In this document: positions 1 through 7,821 of the stretch, one piece after another | Layout of the letters: every line of letters starts with the position of its first letter | How positions within the stretch are numbered: position 1 is the first letter of the stretch | From: Pengzhenrongella sp031582905 | GTDB taxonomy: Bacteria > Actinomycetota > Actinomycetes > Actinomycetales > Cellulomonadaceae | Assembly (NCBI RefSeq): GCF_031582905.1 | Contig: NZ_CP133990.1 | Coordinates: 3,472,001 to 3,536,000, forward strand | Reading direction: 5' to 3' | Length of the DNA: 64,000 nucleotides | Translations under genes and position numbers: made by a program | Notes under the pieces: generated by a model | What the model saw: the letters and a program-made list of their open reading frames with translations, nothing else | Told to the model about the DNA's origin: nothing | Database searches by the model: none

Positions 1-489
1 GCGACGTCGGCGGCCCCATCGGCTCGGCGACCACGCGCTCGACGCTCGCCGTCGGCCGGCCGGCCTGCGCCTCGCGGGCGGCCGCACCCGCGAGCACGTC
101 GGCCTGCTCGTTGAAGTGGTTGCCCACGTGGCCACGGACCCAGCCGAACGTCACGGGTCCATCGCGGTCGGCGATCGCCCGGTCGATGGCCTGGACCAGC
201 GCCAGGTTCTGCACCGGGCCCCGCTCGCGGTCCGCCACCCCTTGCGGCGCCACCCGGCGACCCACACCGACGCGCACTTGATCGCGTACTGCGAGTCGGA
301 CTCGATGTGCAGCGGCTCGCCGCCGGGGTGCGCCTCGATCGCCTCGAGCAGCGCCATGAGCTCGGCGATCTGGTTCGTGCCGGAGGTCAGACCGCCGGAC
401 GCCGACCCGCCCGCGTGGTCGACCCACGCCCAGCCGATCGCCCCACCCGGGTTGCGCAGGCAGGACCCGTCCGTGCTGACCGTGATCAC
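1..489 (-). CDS. rnhA: Ribonuclease HI, 3' end beyond the window, one frame break
   Basis: It cleaves the RNA strand of RNA-DNA hybrids. The N-terminal part begins VITVSTDGSCLRNPGG and carries the first catalytic Asp in TDGSC. The catalytic Glu is in TNQIAELMALLEA and the second Asp in IESDSQYAIK, followed by the handle-like VAGWRRKGWRT. The frame then changes at the GGGCCCC run near 217-223. The other frame continues with PVQNLALVQAIDRAI and GHVGNHFNEQAD, which holds the last catalytic Asp. Restoring one base joins them. The GTG start at 489 is chosen because a GGAGGG Shine-Dalgarno sequence lies six bases upstream. About 160 codons are inside the window, the normal length of the domain, so only a short tail is missing. 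Confidence 0.88.
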
Positions 490-624
490 GCCGTGCCCTC
501 CACCGGTGACCGCGTCGCCGGCCGGCGGCGCGTCGGCCGACTGCGGGCCGGGGCACGATTGTGCCGGTCGGTGACCGGTGGGACGGACGTGCGCGCCGGA
601 CCGGCGCTGTGTTGACTGGGGCAC

Positions 625-1065
625 ATGCCTCTGACCGGTGAGTACGAGCCCAGCACGAACCAGCAGACCCGCGAGCAGGTCGAGCTCTACGAGAGCTCCG
701 GCGGCACCGAGGGCCTGACCCTGCGCGGGGTGCCCTGCGTCATCCTCACGAGCGTCGGCGCGAGGTCCGGCAAGCTGCGCAAGGTCGCGCTGATGCGCGT
801 CGAGCACGACGGCGCGTACGCCGTCGTCGCGTCGCTGGGCGGGGCGCCGCAGCACCCCGTCTGGTACCACAACGTCGTCGCGAACCCGCAGGTCGAGCTG
901 CAGGACGGCCCGCAGAGGTGGGACATGGTCGCGCGCGAGGTGACCGGCGAGGAGAAGGCGCTGTGGTGGGAGCGCGCGGTCGCGGTGTGGCCGGACTACG
1001 CCGACTACCAGCAGCGCACCGACCGCGAGATCCCCGTCTTCGTCCTCGAGCGCGCCGCTGGGTGA
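625..1065 (+). CDS. Deazaflavin (F420)-dependent nitroreductase family protein
   Basis: This 146-residue protein matches the Ddn/FDOR split-barrel family of actinobacteria. The diagnostic core is visible: LRGVPCVILTSVGARSGKLR near residues 32-51, then APQHPVWYHNVVANPQVEL near 79-97 and a C-terminal EIPVFVLERA. Members bind F420 (some bind other cofactors) and reduce diverse substrates or protect against oxidative stress. The substrate cannot be told from sequence. It stands alone and converges with the exonuclease gene. A GC-rich stem (1084-1090 with 1103-1109) between them could end transcription from both sides. Confidence 0.92.
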   Translation: MPLTGEYEPSTNQQTREQVELYESSGGTEGLTLRGVPCVILTSVGARSGKLRKVALMRVEHDGAYAVVASLGGAPQHPVWYHNVVANPQVELQDGPQRWDMVAREVTGEEKALWWERAVAVWPDYADYQQRTDREIPVFVLERAAG

Positions 1066-1083
1066 CGTGCGGCCACGCCGGCT

Positions 1084-1109
1084 GACGGGGGATCACCCCG
1101 CGCCCCGTC
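1084..1109. terminator. Possible bidirectional terminator stem
   Basis: Inverted repeat GACGGGG / CCCCGTC (1084-1090 and 1103-1109) with a 12-base loop lies between two convergent genes. There is no T tract, which is common in high-GC actinobacteria. Confidence 0.4.
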
Positions 1110-1120
1110 GGCCGGCGACG

Positions 1121-2071
1121 TCAGCCGCTCATCGCGCGGACGACCCGGGCCACGCTCGACCCCAGCCCCCACCGCTCGGCGAGGGCGACGAGCCGGTCCG
1201 GGTCGGCCGGGGTGACCGGGATGCGGTCGTCGATTTCGGCGACCGGGGCGTCCGGCGCGACCCGCACCACGGTCGGCGCGACCTCGAGGTAGGCGGCGGC
1301 GTCGGTCAGCCGGGTGCGCTGGGCGAGGGTCAGCCCGGGGTCCTTCGTGTCGCGTGCGGCCAGCACGCCGGCGAGGTCGCCGTAGCGGTTCAGCAGCGTG
1401 ACGGCGGTCTTCTCGCCGATGCCCTTGACCCCGGGCAGGCCGTCGCTCGGGTCCCCGCGCAGGACCGCCATGTCGGCGTAGGCCTGCCCGGACGTCACGC
1501 CGTACCGCTCGCGCAGGCGGGCCTGGTCGATGAGCTCGAGGTCCTTGATGCCGCGCATCGTGTACAGGACGCTCACCCGGGCGGCGTCGTCGACGAGCTG
1601 GAACAGGTCGCGGTCCCCGGTGACCACCTCGACCGCGCCGGCCGCGCCGGGGACCCGGTCGGTGCGGGCGACCTCACGGGCCACGAGGGTGCCGATGACG
1701 TCGTCGGCCTCGAAGCCCGCCGCGCCGAGCCGGGCGAGACCGAGCGCCTCGAGCACCTCCGCGATCACCGGGATCTGCGGGCCGAGCCCGGACGGGACCT
1801 CCTCGGCGTCCGTGCCGGGCACGAGCCGGTGCTCCTTGTAGGACGGGATGGCGTCGACCCGGAACGCGGGCCGCCAGTCGTCGTCCCAGCACGCGACGAG
1901 CCGCGCCGGCCGCCGGTCGGTGACGATGCGGGTCACCATGTCGAGCAGCCCGCGGATCGCGTTGACCGGCGTGCCGTCCGGCGCCTTGACCGTCTCCGGG
2001 ACGCCGTAGAACGCGCGGAAGTACAGCGAGGCGGTGTCCAGCAGGACGAGGTGGCCGGTCGAGGTCGTCAC
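1121..2071 (-). CDS. 5'-3' exonuclease (FEN-like)
   Basis: The 316-residue protein is a stand-alone 5' nuclease related to the N-terminal domain of DNA polymerase I. Visible features are the N-terminal metal-binding Asp in LVLLDTASLYFRAFYG, SYKEHR in the helical arch, FEADDVIGTL and VVTGDRDLFQLV with the acidic metal-site cluster, and the helix-hairpin-helix GLPGVKGIGEKTA near residue 210. It probably removes RNA primers or flaps. The GTG start at 2071 gives VTTSTGHLVLL, the normal N-terminus. It lies downstream of nnrD on the same strand, about 70 bases away. Confidence 0.93.
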   Translation of the reverse strand: MTTSTGHLVLLDTASLYFRAFYGVPETVKAPDGTPVNAIRGLLDMVTRIVTDRRPARLVACWDDDWRPAFRVDAIPSYKEHRLVPGTDAEEVPSGLGPQIPVIAEVLEALGLARLGAAGFEADDVIGTLVAREVARTDRVPGAAGAVEVVTGDRDLFQLVDDAARVSVLYTMRGIKDLELIDQARLRERYGVTSGQAYADMAVLRGDPSDGLPGVKGIGEKTAVTLLNRYGDLAGVLAARDTKDPGLTLAQRTRLTDAAAYLEVAPTVVRVAPDAPVAEIDDRIPVTPADPDRLVALAERWGLGSSVARVVRAMSG

Positions 2072-2140
2072 GGTGCGAGTCTGGCCGCCCGCGGCCGCCG
2101 CGTCACCCCGGTCAACGCCGCGTCACCCCGGTCACCCCGG

Positions 2141-3025
2141 TCACGCCCCGAGCTCGGCGAGCACCACCGGGAGCTCGTCGAGCAGCTCGCGGGCGAGGAA
2201 GCCGGTCGGCCCGATGCGGGCCGCGAGCCGGTCGCCGGCCGCGGCGTGCAGGTGGGTCCCCCAGCAGGCGGCCTGCTGCCGGTCCGCCCCGCGGGCGAGC
2301 AGACCGCACAGGGCGCCGGCCATGACGTCGCCGCTGCCGGACGTCGCGAGGCCGCCGAACCCGGTCGACATCTGCCAGCGCCGCCCGGACGGGTCGGCGA
2401 CCGTGCCGTAGCAGCTCACCACCGCGTCGTAGCGGCGGGCGATGCGCGCGACGGCGTCGGGCAGGTCGTCGTCGTCGATGTCCTCGCCGAGCAGCCGCTC
2501 GGCCTCGCCGCTGTTCGGGGTCAGCACGAGGCGTCCGGCGAGCGCCGTGACGACGTCGTCCAGGCCGGGGAGCACCCCGAGCGCGTACGCGTCGAGCACG
2601 ACCCAGGTGTCCGTGCCGACGTGCGGGGCGAGGCCCCGGAGCAGCGCGGCGGTCTCGTCGGCGTCATCGAAGCCCGGCCCGATGAGCACCGCGTCGCTCG
2701 ACGCGACGGTCCCGGCGAGCCGGTCGGCGGCGTCGCCGCGCACCGAGCCACCGGCAGTCTCGGGCAGCCCGACGACCCCGGACTCCGGGACGGCGACGGC
2801 GAGCGCGACAGCGACGGAGTCGGCGACCGCGAGGGTGAGCCGGCCCGCGCCGGCGCGCAGCGAGGCGACCGCGGCGAGCATCGCCGCACCCGGGGTGCCG
2901 CGGGACCCGCCGACCACGAGCACCTGACCGCGGCCGTACTTCGACGACGCGGTCGCGGGCAGCGGCCAGTCGCGCAGCAGGGCGGGGGTGACGATCTCCG
3001 GCCGCGTGCCCTCAGTCGCCGACAT
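2141..3025 (-). CDS. nnrD: ADP-dependent (S)-NAD(P)H-hydrate dehydratase
   Basis: It repairs hydrated NADH or NADPH (NADHX/NADPHX) using ATP or ADP in the cytoplasm. The 294 residues form one YjeF C-terminal (ribokinase-like) domain: KYGRGQVLVVGGSRGTPGAA near the start, VLIGPGFDDADET, LTPNSGEAERLLG and the catalytic nucleotide-site loop LATSGSGDVMAGALCG near residue 220. There is no fused epimerase domain. Its start overlaps the end of the upstream histidine phosphatase gene by 14 bases, so the two are probably translated together. Confidence 0.92.
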   Translation of the reverse strand: MSATEGTRPEIVTPALLRDWPLPATASSKYGRGQVLVVGGSRGTPGAAMLAAVASLRAGAGRLTLAVADSVAVALAVAVPESGVVGLPETAGGSVRGDAADRLAGTVASSDAVLIGPGFDDADETAALLRGLAPHVGTDTWVVLDAYALGVLPGLDDVVTALAGRLVLTPNSGEAERLLGEDIDDDDLPDAVARIARRYDAVVSCYGTVADPSGRRWQMSTGFGGLATSGSGDVMAGALCGLLARGADRQQAACWGTHLHAAAGDRLAARIGPTGFLARELLDELPVVLAELGA

Positions 3026-3758
3026 CGGTCCTCCCCGGCTGCGCGGTGGGGGTGGCGCCGCGTGCCTCGAGGTGCCCGACGGCGTTGACCACGTCCGCCG
3101 TCCACAGCCGCTCGCCGGGCGCCCGGACGAGCCGGGTGACCGACGCGTTCGCGACCGGCGCCGCGCGCGAGGCGGCCATGACCTGCTCCTCGGTCAGTCC
3201 CTCGCACACGTAGCGGATGACCATGATGACCGCGTCGTGGCAGACCAGGAGCACCCGGCGCCCGTCCTCGTACCGGTCCAGGTCGGCGAGGAGCGACCGG
3301 ATCCGCAGGGCGAGGTCGGCCCACGACTCGCCACCCGGCGGCCGGTAGTAGAACTTGCCGACCCAGCGCCGCCGCTCGGCCTCGTCGGGCTGCTGCGCGT
3401 CGACGCCGGCCGCGGTCAGCCGGTCCAGCACGCCGAGCTCGCGGTCCCGCAGCCGCTCGTCCAGGACGACCGCCGTCGGCAGCCCGCCGACCTCGAGCGC
3501 GAGGCGCGCGGTCTCGGCGGCGCGGACGTACGGGGACGCCCACACGCTCTCAGGCCGGTCCCCGGGCGGGAGGTCGCCGAGCCACCCGCCCAGCGCGCGG
3601 GCCTGCTCCTCGCCCGTCGGCGACAGGACGACGTCCGGGTCGCGGGCCGGGACGTCGATGACCTCCTCGCCGGCCGCCTGCGCCGCACGCGCCGCCGTGT
3701 TGCCGACGCTCTCCCCGTGCCGGACCAGCAGCAGCTCGCTCACACCCGTCGCACCCAT
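3012..3758 (-). CDS. Histidine phosphatase family protein
   Basis: The 248-residue protein belongs to the phosphoglycerate-mutase-like histidine phosphatase superfamily. The phosphohistidine motif LLVRHGESVGN is at residues 10-20. The second catalytic His is in LLVCHDAVIMVIRYVCEG near residue 165, and WASPYVRAAETARL carries the conserved SP.R..ET pattern. The substrate is unknown. Translation could also begin at the in-frame GTG just before SELLLVRHGES. It overlaps nnrD by 14 bases. Confidence 0.85.
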   Translation of the reverse strand: MGATGVSELLLVRHGESVGNTAARAAQAAGEEVIDVPARDPDVVLSPTGEEQARALGGWLGDLPPGDRPESVWASPYVRAAETARLALEVGGLPTAVVLDERLRDRELGVLDRLTAAGVDAQQPDEAERRRWVGKFYYRPPGGESWADLALRIRSLLADLDRYEDGRRVLLVCHDAVIMVIRYVCEGLTEEQVMAASRAAPVANASVTRLVRAPGERLWTADVVNAVGHLEARGATPTAQPGRTDVGD

Positions 3759-3801
3759 GGTCGCTGACCGTAACCGAGGACGCCGACAGCTGCCGGGCGG
3801 G

Positions 3802-5277
3802 CTACCTCCCGAGCGGAGACAGGTCGAGCGCCGACTCGGCGACGGCGACCACGGACCACGCCGAGCCGTCGTCCGCGGTGAGCTCGTAGGCCGGGAGGAG
3901 CGCCGTGGCGCCGTCGGGCTGGACGTGCTGGGTCAGTCCGAGGCGCGCCCCGGTCAGGGTCACCGTGGTGACCGGCCAGGCGAACGGCGACCCCGGCTGC
4001 ACGGCGGCGGGTGGCGAGCCGGCCGGTGCGGCGGGACCCTCGGCGAGCGCCGCGGCGTCGTCCGCGACCGGCTCGTCCGGTTCCACGGCCGGCCCGGTCG
4101 CGGTCCTGGCCTCGGCCGCCATGACCGGTCCGCCGACGCCGCCGCCGAACCGGGGGTCGGTGAGGCGCGCGACGGCCGCGGACGGGCTGACGACGTCGTA
4201 GGAGCCCAGCGGCACCAGGGGCGCCAGCGCTCCGTACAGCGACTGCACGGCGTCCCCCACCAGCGTCATGCTCCACACGTTGCCGGTGCGCTGCCCGCCG
4301 ATGATCCCGTACGCGGTCACGTAGGCCGCCGACGGGACGCCGGCGTCCGCCACCTCGTACTCGAACGCGGCGGGGTTCGCTCCGGTCGCGGCGACCACCT
4401 CCCGCGCCCGCGCCACCGCGGCATCCCCCTGCAGGGCCGCGGTGGCGGCGGGCGGGCAACCGGGCCCCGCGGGCGCCGAGCCCGACGACCCCGCGCCGTC
4501 GCCCGCGTCGGGCGTGGCACCACCCTCCGGCGCGACGTCGGGCGCCGGCTCGGGCACCGGCTCCATGCAGCGGAACGGGTCCGTCGCCGGGTCGTAGAAC
4601 ATCACGCTCGCGACGCCGTCGGGCTGCAGCTGCAGGCTCGCCGCGCTGCCGTCGAGCGGTCCGACGGTCCAGGTCACGCCCTCCAGCCGCGGCTCCTCCT
4701 CGAGCCCGAGGGACGACGCCACGACCGACGCCGTCTCGGCCCCGAACACCTGCGCCGGGTCGTACGCCCACGCCTCCGCGACCCCCGCCTCGTCGGACAG
4801 CCCCGCGCCGCGGAACACGATCCGGCCGCCCGACCAGGGCAGCGAGGTCGCCGAGGCCGACCCCTCGGGGCCGGCGATGCGGGTGTCCGCGGCGACGGGT
4901 GGGCCGCCCTGCCCGGTCGTGCCCTCGCCGGTCGCACCGGCCGGTCCGGGCAGCATCACGGTCGCCGTCGGCACCGAGCCGCCGTCACCCGCGCGCTCGC
5001 CGAGCGCGAACCCGGCCGAACCCACCACGAGCGTCCCGGCGGCGACCGCGGCGACGGCCGCCCACCGGCTCGGCCGCCGGGCCGCGCGGGCCGCTGCGAG
5101 CTGGTCCCGGCCGCCGGACACGACGAGCGGCCCGTCGGCACCCAGCCGCGCGCGCACCGCGGCGTCGAGCACGTCCGTGTCCGGGGTGAGCCGGGCGGCG
5201 GGGTCGGCCGCCAGCAGCCGGTCGAAGGCAGAGTCCGGCGCCGACTCGGGTGTCGGGTCGGGGCGGTGCTCGGACAC
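3802..5277 (-). CDS. Membrane-anchored partner of the ECF sigma factor (putative anti-sigma-like)
   Basis: I do not recognise a named family. About 85 N-terminal cytoplasmic residues (FDRLLAADPAARLTPDTDV) are followed by one transmembrane segment, WAAVAAVAAGTLVVGSAGFA. A large extracytoplasmic domain of roughly 380 residues follows, rich in Ala, Pro and Gly. The gene lies 100 bases downstream of the sigma factor on the same strand, the usual position of a membrane regulator. No zinc HxxxCxxC motif is visible, so an anti-sigma role is inferred from topology and neighbourhood only. The GTG at 5277 is preferred over the ATG at 5292 because GGAGGAGAG sits just before it. Confidence 0.6.
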   Translation of the reverse strand: MSEHRPDPTPESAPDSAFDRLLAADPAARLTPDTDVLDAAVRARLGADGPLVVSGGRDQLAAARAARRPSRWAAVAAVAAGTLVVGSAGFALGERAGDGGSVPTATVMLPGPAGATGEGTTGQGGPPVAADTRIAGPEGSASATSLPWSGGRIVFRGAGLSDEAGVAEAWAYDPAQVFGAETASVVASSLGLEEEPRLEGVTWTVGPLDGSAASLQLQPDGVASVMFYDPATDPFRCMEPVPEPAPDVAPEGGATPDAGDGAGSSGSAPAGPGCPPAATAALQGDAAVARAREVVAATGANPAAFEYEVADAGVPSAAYVTAYGIIGGQRTGNVWSMTLVGDAVQSLYGALAPLVPLGSYDVVSPSAAVARLTDPRFGGGVGGPVMAAEARTATGPAVEPDEPVADDAAALAEGPAAPAGSPPAAVQPGSPFAWPVTTVTLTGARLGLTQHVQPDGATALLPAYELTADDGSAWSVVAVAESALDLSPLGR

Positions 5278-5376
5278 GGTGCTCTCCTCCATCGGCCGTC
5301 GGTGCGGCTCTCCGCCCCGTCTGTGTCACCGGTCCCTGGCATCTTGCACGACGCCGTCACCGGTCCCGCTGCGGCG

Positions 5377-5864
5377 TCAGCGGGCGAGCCGCTGCGCCCA
5401 GACGTCCCGCAACCGCGCGCGTGCGCGGGACAGCGCGGCGTCCGCGCCCCGCGCGAGATACCCAGGACGTCGGCCAGGGCCTCTCCCGTCAGCCCCTCCC
5501 ACGCGTTGAGCAGCAGGATCCGTCGGTCGCGCGCGGTCAGCGCGGTCAGCACCTCGCGCACGTCCTCGTCCACGAGCGCCAGGGACGCCGGGTCGGCGTC
5601 GTCGGCCTCCTCCGGCACGTCCCCGACCGGCACCGGTCGGCCCTTGCGGCGGTGGTTGGCGAGCACGTATCCCGCGGTGCGGTACAGCCAGGGCAGGACG
5701 GCGTCGTCCGGCACGTCGTCGCGGCGGCGCCACGCGATCGCGAAGACCTCGGCGGTGAGGTCGTCGACGTCGTCGTGCGGGGCGCGGCGGGCGAAGTAGC
5801 GGTAGAGCGCGGTCGAGTGCGTGCGGAACACCGACTCGAACCAGTCGTCGTCACGCAAGGCCAC
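5377..5864 (-). CDS. ECF-type RNA polymerase sigma factor, one frame break
   Basis: Region 2 is clear: FESVFRTHSTALYRYFARRA and DLTAEVFAIAWRRRDDVP, with VLPWLYRTAGYVLANHRRK at its end. Region 4 follows: LTALTARDRRILLLNAWEG and ALADVLGISRGA. The frame breaks at the CCCC run near 5447-5450. The other frame supplies the last helix, DAALSRARARLRDVWAQRL, and the stop at 5377. Adding one base reads RGAADAAL and yields a normal protein of about 160 residues. The GTG start has an AGGAG sequence six bases upstream. It is likely co-transcribed with the membrane protein downstream. Confidence 0.86.
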
Positions 5865-6306
5865 GCCGCACTCCTGAGCTCGGGGCGGATCACCGACGTG
5901 CACCGCCCGGATCCCTCACCGCACTGTCTCCTACCCGCGCTGCCCGTGCACGCACCACGGCCGCCGGGGCGCGTGCGTGTCGCCCGGACGGACCACCGAC
6001 GTCCGGCGAGCGACGGGGCAGGCCGGCCGCGTCGTCCCTCATGCGGCACCGGGAGCAGCCGATGAGAGCGGCATGACGATGGTGGACGACGCGGCCGCCC
6101 GGCCGGTGCAGGCAGAGGTGCTGCGGCTGCTCGCGTCCGACTGCGCGCCACCGCTGTGGGGCATCCCGTGCGCGGCGCGTCCGGCCGCCGGGCTCGTGCA
6201 CCTCGACGGTCCGTGCGGGTGCTTCCGCGGCGGTCCGCCCCCGTCTTCGCGTCCGTGCCGCCCTCGCACTGAGCCCGGTCGCCGCGATGCGCGGCAGGAT
6301 GACGGG
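5865..6306. other. Intergenic stretch with one uncertain small ORF
   Basis: This lies upstream of the sigma gene (minus) and the 81-residue gene (plus), so it should hold both promoters. I see no convincing -35/-10 pair. From ATG 6074 an open frame with good codon use (MTMVDDAAARPVQAEVLRLL, later HLDGPCGCFRGG) runs into the next gene in the same frame. It could be a separate short protein, an N-terminal extension, or chance. Confidence 0.35.
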
Positions 6307-6552
6307 ATGACGACCTACCTCGCGACCGTGACCGTGACCGTCGTCGGCGACCTGTCCGCCGAGGAGGCCGCCGGCATGAGCGACGCGCTCGGCGCGTCCG
6401 ACCACTCGGTCATGCCCGGGCGGGTCGTGCTGCACGTCCCGGGCGAGGCGCCGGACCTCCTCACGGCGACGGCCGCCGCGCACCGTCATGCCGCGGAGGT
6501 GCTCGACGAGTACCCGTTCGAGATCGACGTCGAGGAGCACCCCGCCTTCTGA
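6307..6552 (+). CDS. Small conserved-looking hypothetical protein (81 aa)
   Basis: I do not recognise it. The 81 residues start MTTYLATVTVTVVGDLSAEE and contain no Cys and no membrane segment. The beginning alternates like two beta strands, followed by helices (RHAAEVLDEYPFEIDVEEH). This pattern suggests a small ferredoxin-like fold, but that is a guess. The ATG at 6307 is chosen for the good fold start; the frame remains open upstream to ATG 6074. It ends just before a strong terminator stem shared with cspA. Confidence 0.6.
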   Translation: MTTYLATVTVTVVGDLSAEEAAGMSDALGASDHSVMPGRVVLHVPGEAPDLLTATAAAHRHAAEVLDEYPFEIDVEEHPAF

Positions 6553-6624
6553 CCGCCCTCTGACCGCCGGACGTCAGTGGGCCGGCGGCCGACCAGCGGT
6601 TGGCCGCCGGACCGACCCGGACGC

Positions 6625-6660
6625 ACGAGTGCCCCGGCCGATCCCGGCCGGGGCACTCGT
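6625..6660. terminator. Strong bidirectional terminator stem
   Basis: A perfect 15-base inverted repeat (6625-6639 with 6646-6660, six-base loop) separates the convergent 81-residue gene and cspA, starting 27 bases past the cspA stop. The arms begin ACGAGTGCCCC. There is no T tract. Confidence 0.75.
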
Positions 6661-6686
6661 TCACGCTGCGTTCAGGGGCAGGAGCC

Positions 6687-6890
6687 TCAGAGCGGGCTGA
6701 TGTTCTCCGCCTGCGGGCCCTTCGGGCCCTGCGTGACGTCGAACTGAACCTTCTGGTTCTCCTCGAGCGTCCGGTAGCCGCTCGTCGTGATCGCGGAGTA
6801 GTGCGCGAACACGTCGGCGCCGCCGTCGTCGGGTGCGATGAAGCCGAAGCCCTTTTCGGCGTTGAACCACTTCACGGTGCCAGTAGCCAT
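6687..6890 (-). CDS. cspA: Cold-shock protein
   Basis: The 67-residue single-domain protein binds single-stranded RNA and DNA and melts RNA structure. RNP1 (KGFGFIAP) and RNP2 (DVFAHYSAI) are intact, and the typical MATGTVKWFNAEKGFGF start is present. GAAGGAGA lies nine bases upstream of the ATG. The gap to the next upstream gene is about 300 bases. The leader holds a short perfect hairpin (6919-6933), so a structured, temperature-sensitive 5' UTR like those of other csp genes is possible. Confidence 0.96.
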   Translation of the reverse strand: MATGTVKWFNAEKGFGFIAPDDGGADVFAHYSAITTSGYRTLEENQKVQFDVTQGPKGPQAENISPL

Positions 6891-6918
6891 AGCTGTTCTC
6901 CTTCGGAGCGTTGGGCGA

Positions 6919-6933
6919 TCCCGACTCTCGGGA
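6919..6933 (-). promoter_or_regulatory. Hairpin in the cspA leader
   Basis: Perfect inverted repeat TCCCGA-CTC-TCGGGA, centred about 36 bases upstream of the cspA start codon. It could be part of a leader structure; function not shown. Confidence 0.35.
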
Positions 6934-7143
6934 CCGCTCGTCGCAGTGTTCGTCGTCCGCTCCGGTAAGAGACAGCGCACGCGGCCCGGAGGCCGCACGC
7001 ATCAAGACGTGCAAGCACAGCAACTTCGAGTTGAGCGTAACCCATGACCGCCCGATGCGGGAGGCCGACTGCGCCACAGGTTTCGCGCGGCCGTCCCGGC
7101 GCCCTCGGCGGGCCGCCCGCCCCCTCACGCGGCGGCGGCGTCG

Positions 7144-7211
7144 CCCTCAGGCGGCGTCGTCCCTCAGGCGGCGTCGCCCCTCAGGCGGCGTCGCCCCTCA
7201 GGCCGCGGCGG
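7144..7211. repeat. 17-bp tandem repeat, three full copies plus one partial
   Basis: Unit CCCTCAGGCGGCGTCGC repeats at 7144, 7161 and 7178, with a diverged copy at 7195 that contains the stop codon of the nucleotidyltransferase gene. Every unit carries TGA on the minus strand. Because 17 is not a multiple of three, the stops fall in all three frames. Confidence 0.85.
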
Positions 7212-7764
7212 CGTCCCCGGCGACCCCGAGCTCGTCCAGGAGGTACAGCAACGCCCGGGCGTAGGGGTTGGGCTGGATCTCGGCGCGCAGCCGCGGCCAG
7301 TCGATCTGCTCACGCAGGGCCCGCGCGACCGGCAGCAGCCGGCCCAGGTCGCAGTAGTGCTCACCGAGGACCCGCATCTTTGCCGAGAGCACGTCGGTGG
7401 CCGCGAGCACGGGCATGCGGACCGCGAGCACCTCGAGCTCGTCGCTGCGTGCCAGCAGCGCGTCGTCGACCGTCTCCCCGCACATCCGGAACAGGACGTC
7501 GACCAGCGCACCCTCGTGGTACGCCTTGAACAGCCAGTCCTCGACGGGCACGACGACCTCGAGCCCGGCGTCCGCGAGCGCGGCCTTGGCGCGCTCGACG
7601 TCGCCCTCGCGGATGACGAAGTCGGCGTCATGGCTGGGTTCGGGCGCACCGCGCGCCCATGCGGCGTAGCCACCGCACAGGGCGTACGGGACGTCGGCCC
7701 GGTCGAGGGCCACGGCGGTCATCCGCAGCCCGTCGTGGAGGGCTGCGCGCTCGTCGTCGGGCAT
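7198..7764 (-). CDS. Nucleotidyltransferase-fold protein
   Basis: The 189-residue protein shows the minimal nucleotidyltransferase pattern. The GG motif is in YALCGGYAAWARG, followed by SHDADFVI with the paired metal-binding Asp residues, and a later strand LVDVLF with a third Asp. It resembles AbiEii/DUF6036-type proteins that occur both as toxin components and as solitary genes. No antitoxin gene adjoins it here, so a toxin role is not supported. The ATG at 7764 is preferred to one at 7851 because the latter would overlap the divergent EEP gene. The gene ends inside the 17-bp repeat. Confidence 0.7.
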   Translation of the reverse strand: MPDDERAALHDGLRMTAVALDRADVPYALCGGYAAWARGAPEPSHDADFVIREGDVERAKAALADAGLEVVVPVEDWLFKAYHEGALVDVLFRMCGETVDDALLARSDELEVLAVRMPVLAATDVLSAKMRVLGEHYCDLGRLLPVARALREQIDWPRLRAEIQPNPYARALLYLLDELGVAGDAAAA

Positions 7765-7821
7765 GCACGGAGGTCTACACGACCGGATGCGGGAGCGCAG
7801 GTCGGCAGGCACGATCGGGCG

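Noticed and set aside
1067..3088. Open frame of 673 codons on the plus strand
   Set aside because: It lies opposite the exonuclease and nnrD genes, which have full family motifs. Its translation is Arg/Gly/Pro-rich low complexity, as expected for a shadow frame in very GC-rich DNA.
6891..7040. Promoter with TACGCT as -10 for cspA
   Set aside because: No matching -35 hexamer at 16-18 bases, so I did not list it.
7144..7211. CRISPR-like array
   Set aside because: The units are directly adjacent with no spacers, and no cas gene is present.
7198..7764. Toxin of a type IV (AbiE-like) toxin-antitoxin pair
   Set aside because: No AbiEi-like antitoxin gene lies beside it, and the NTase pattern alone does not show toxicity.
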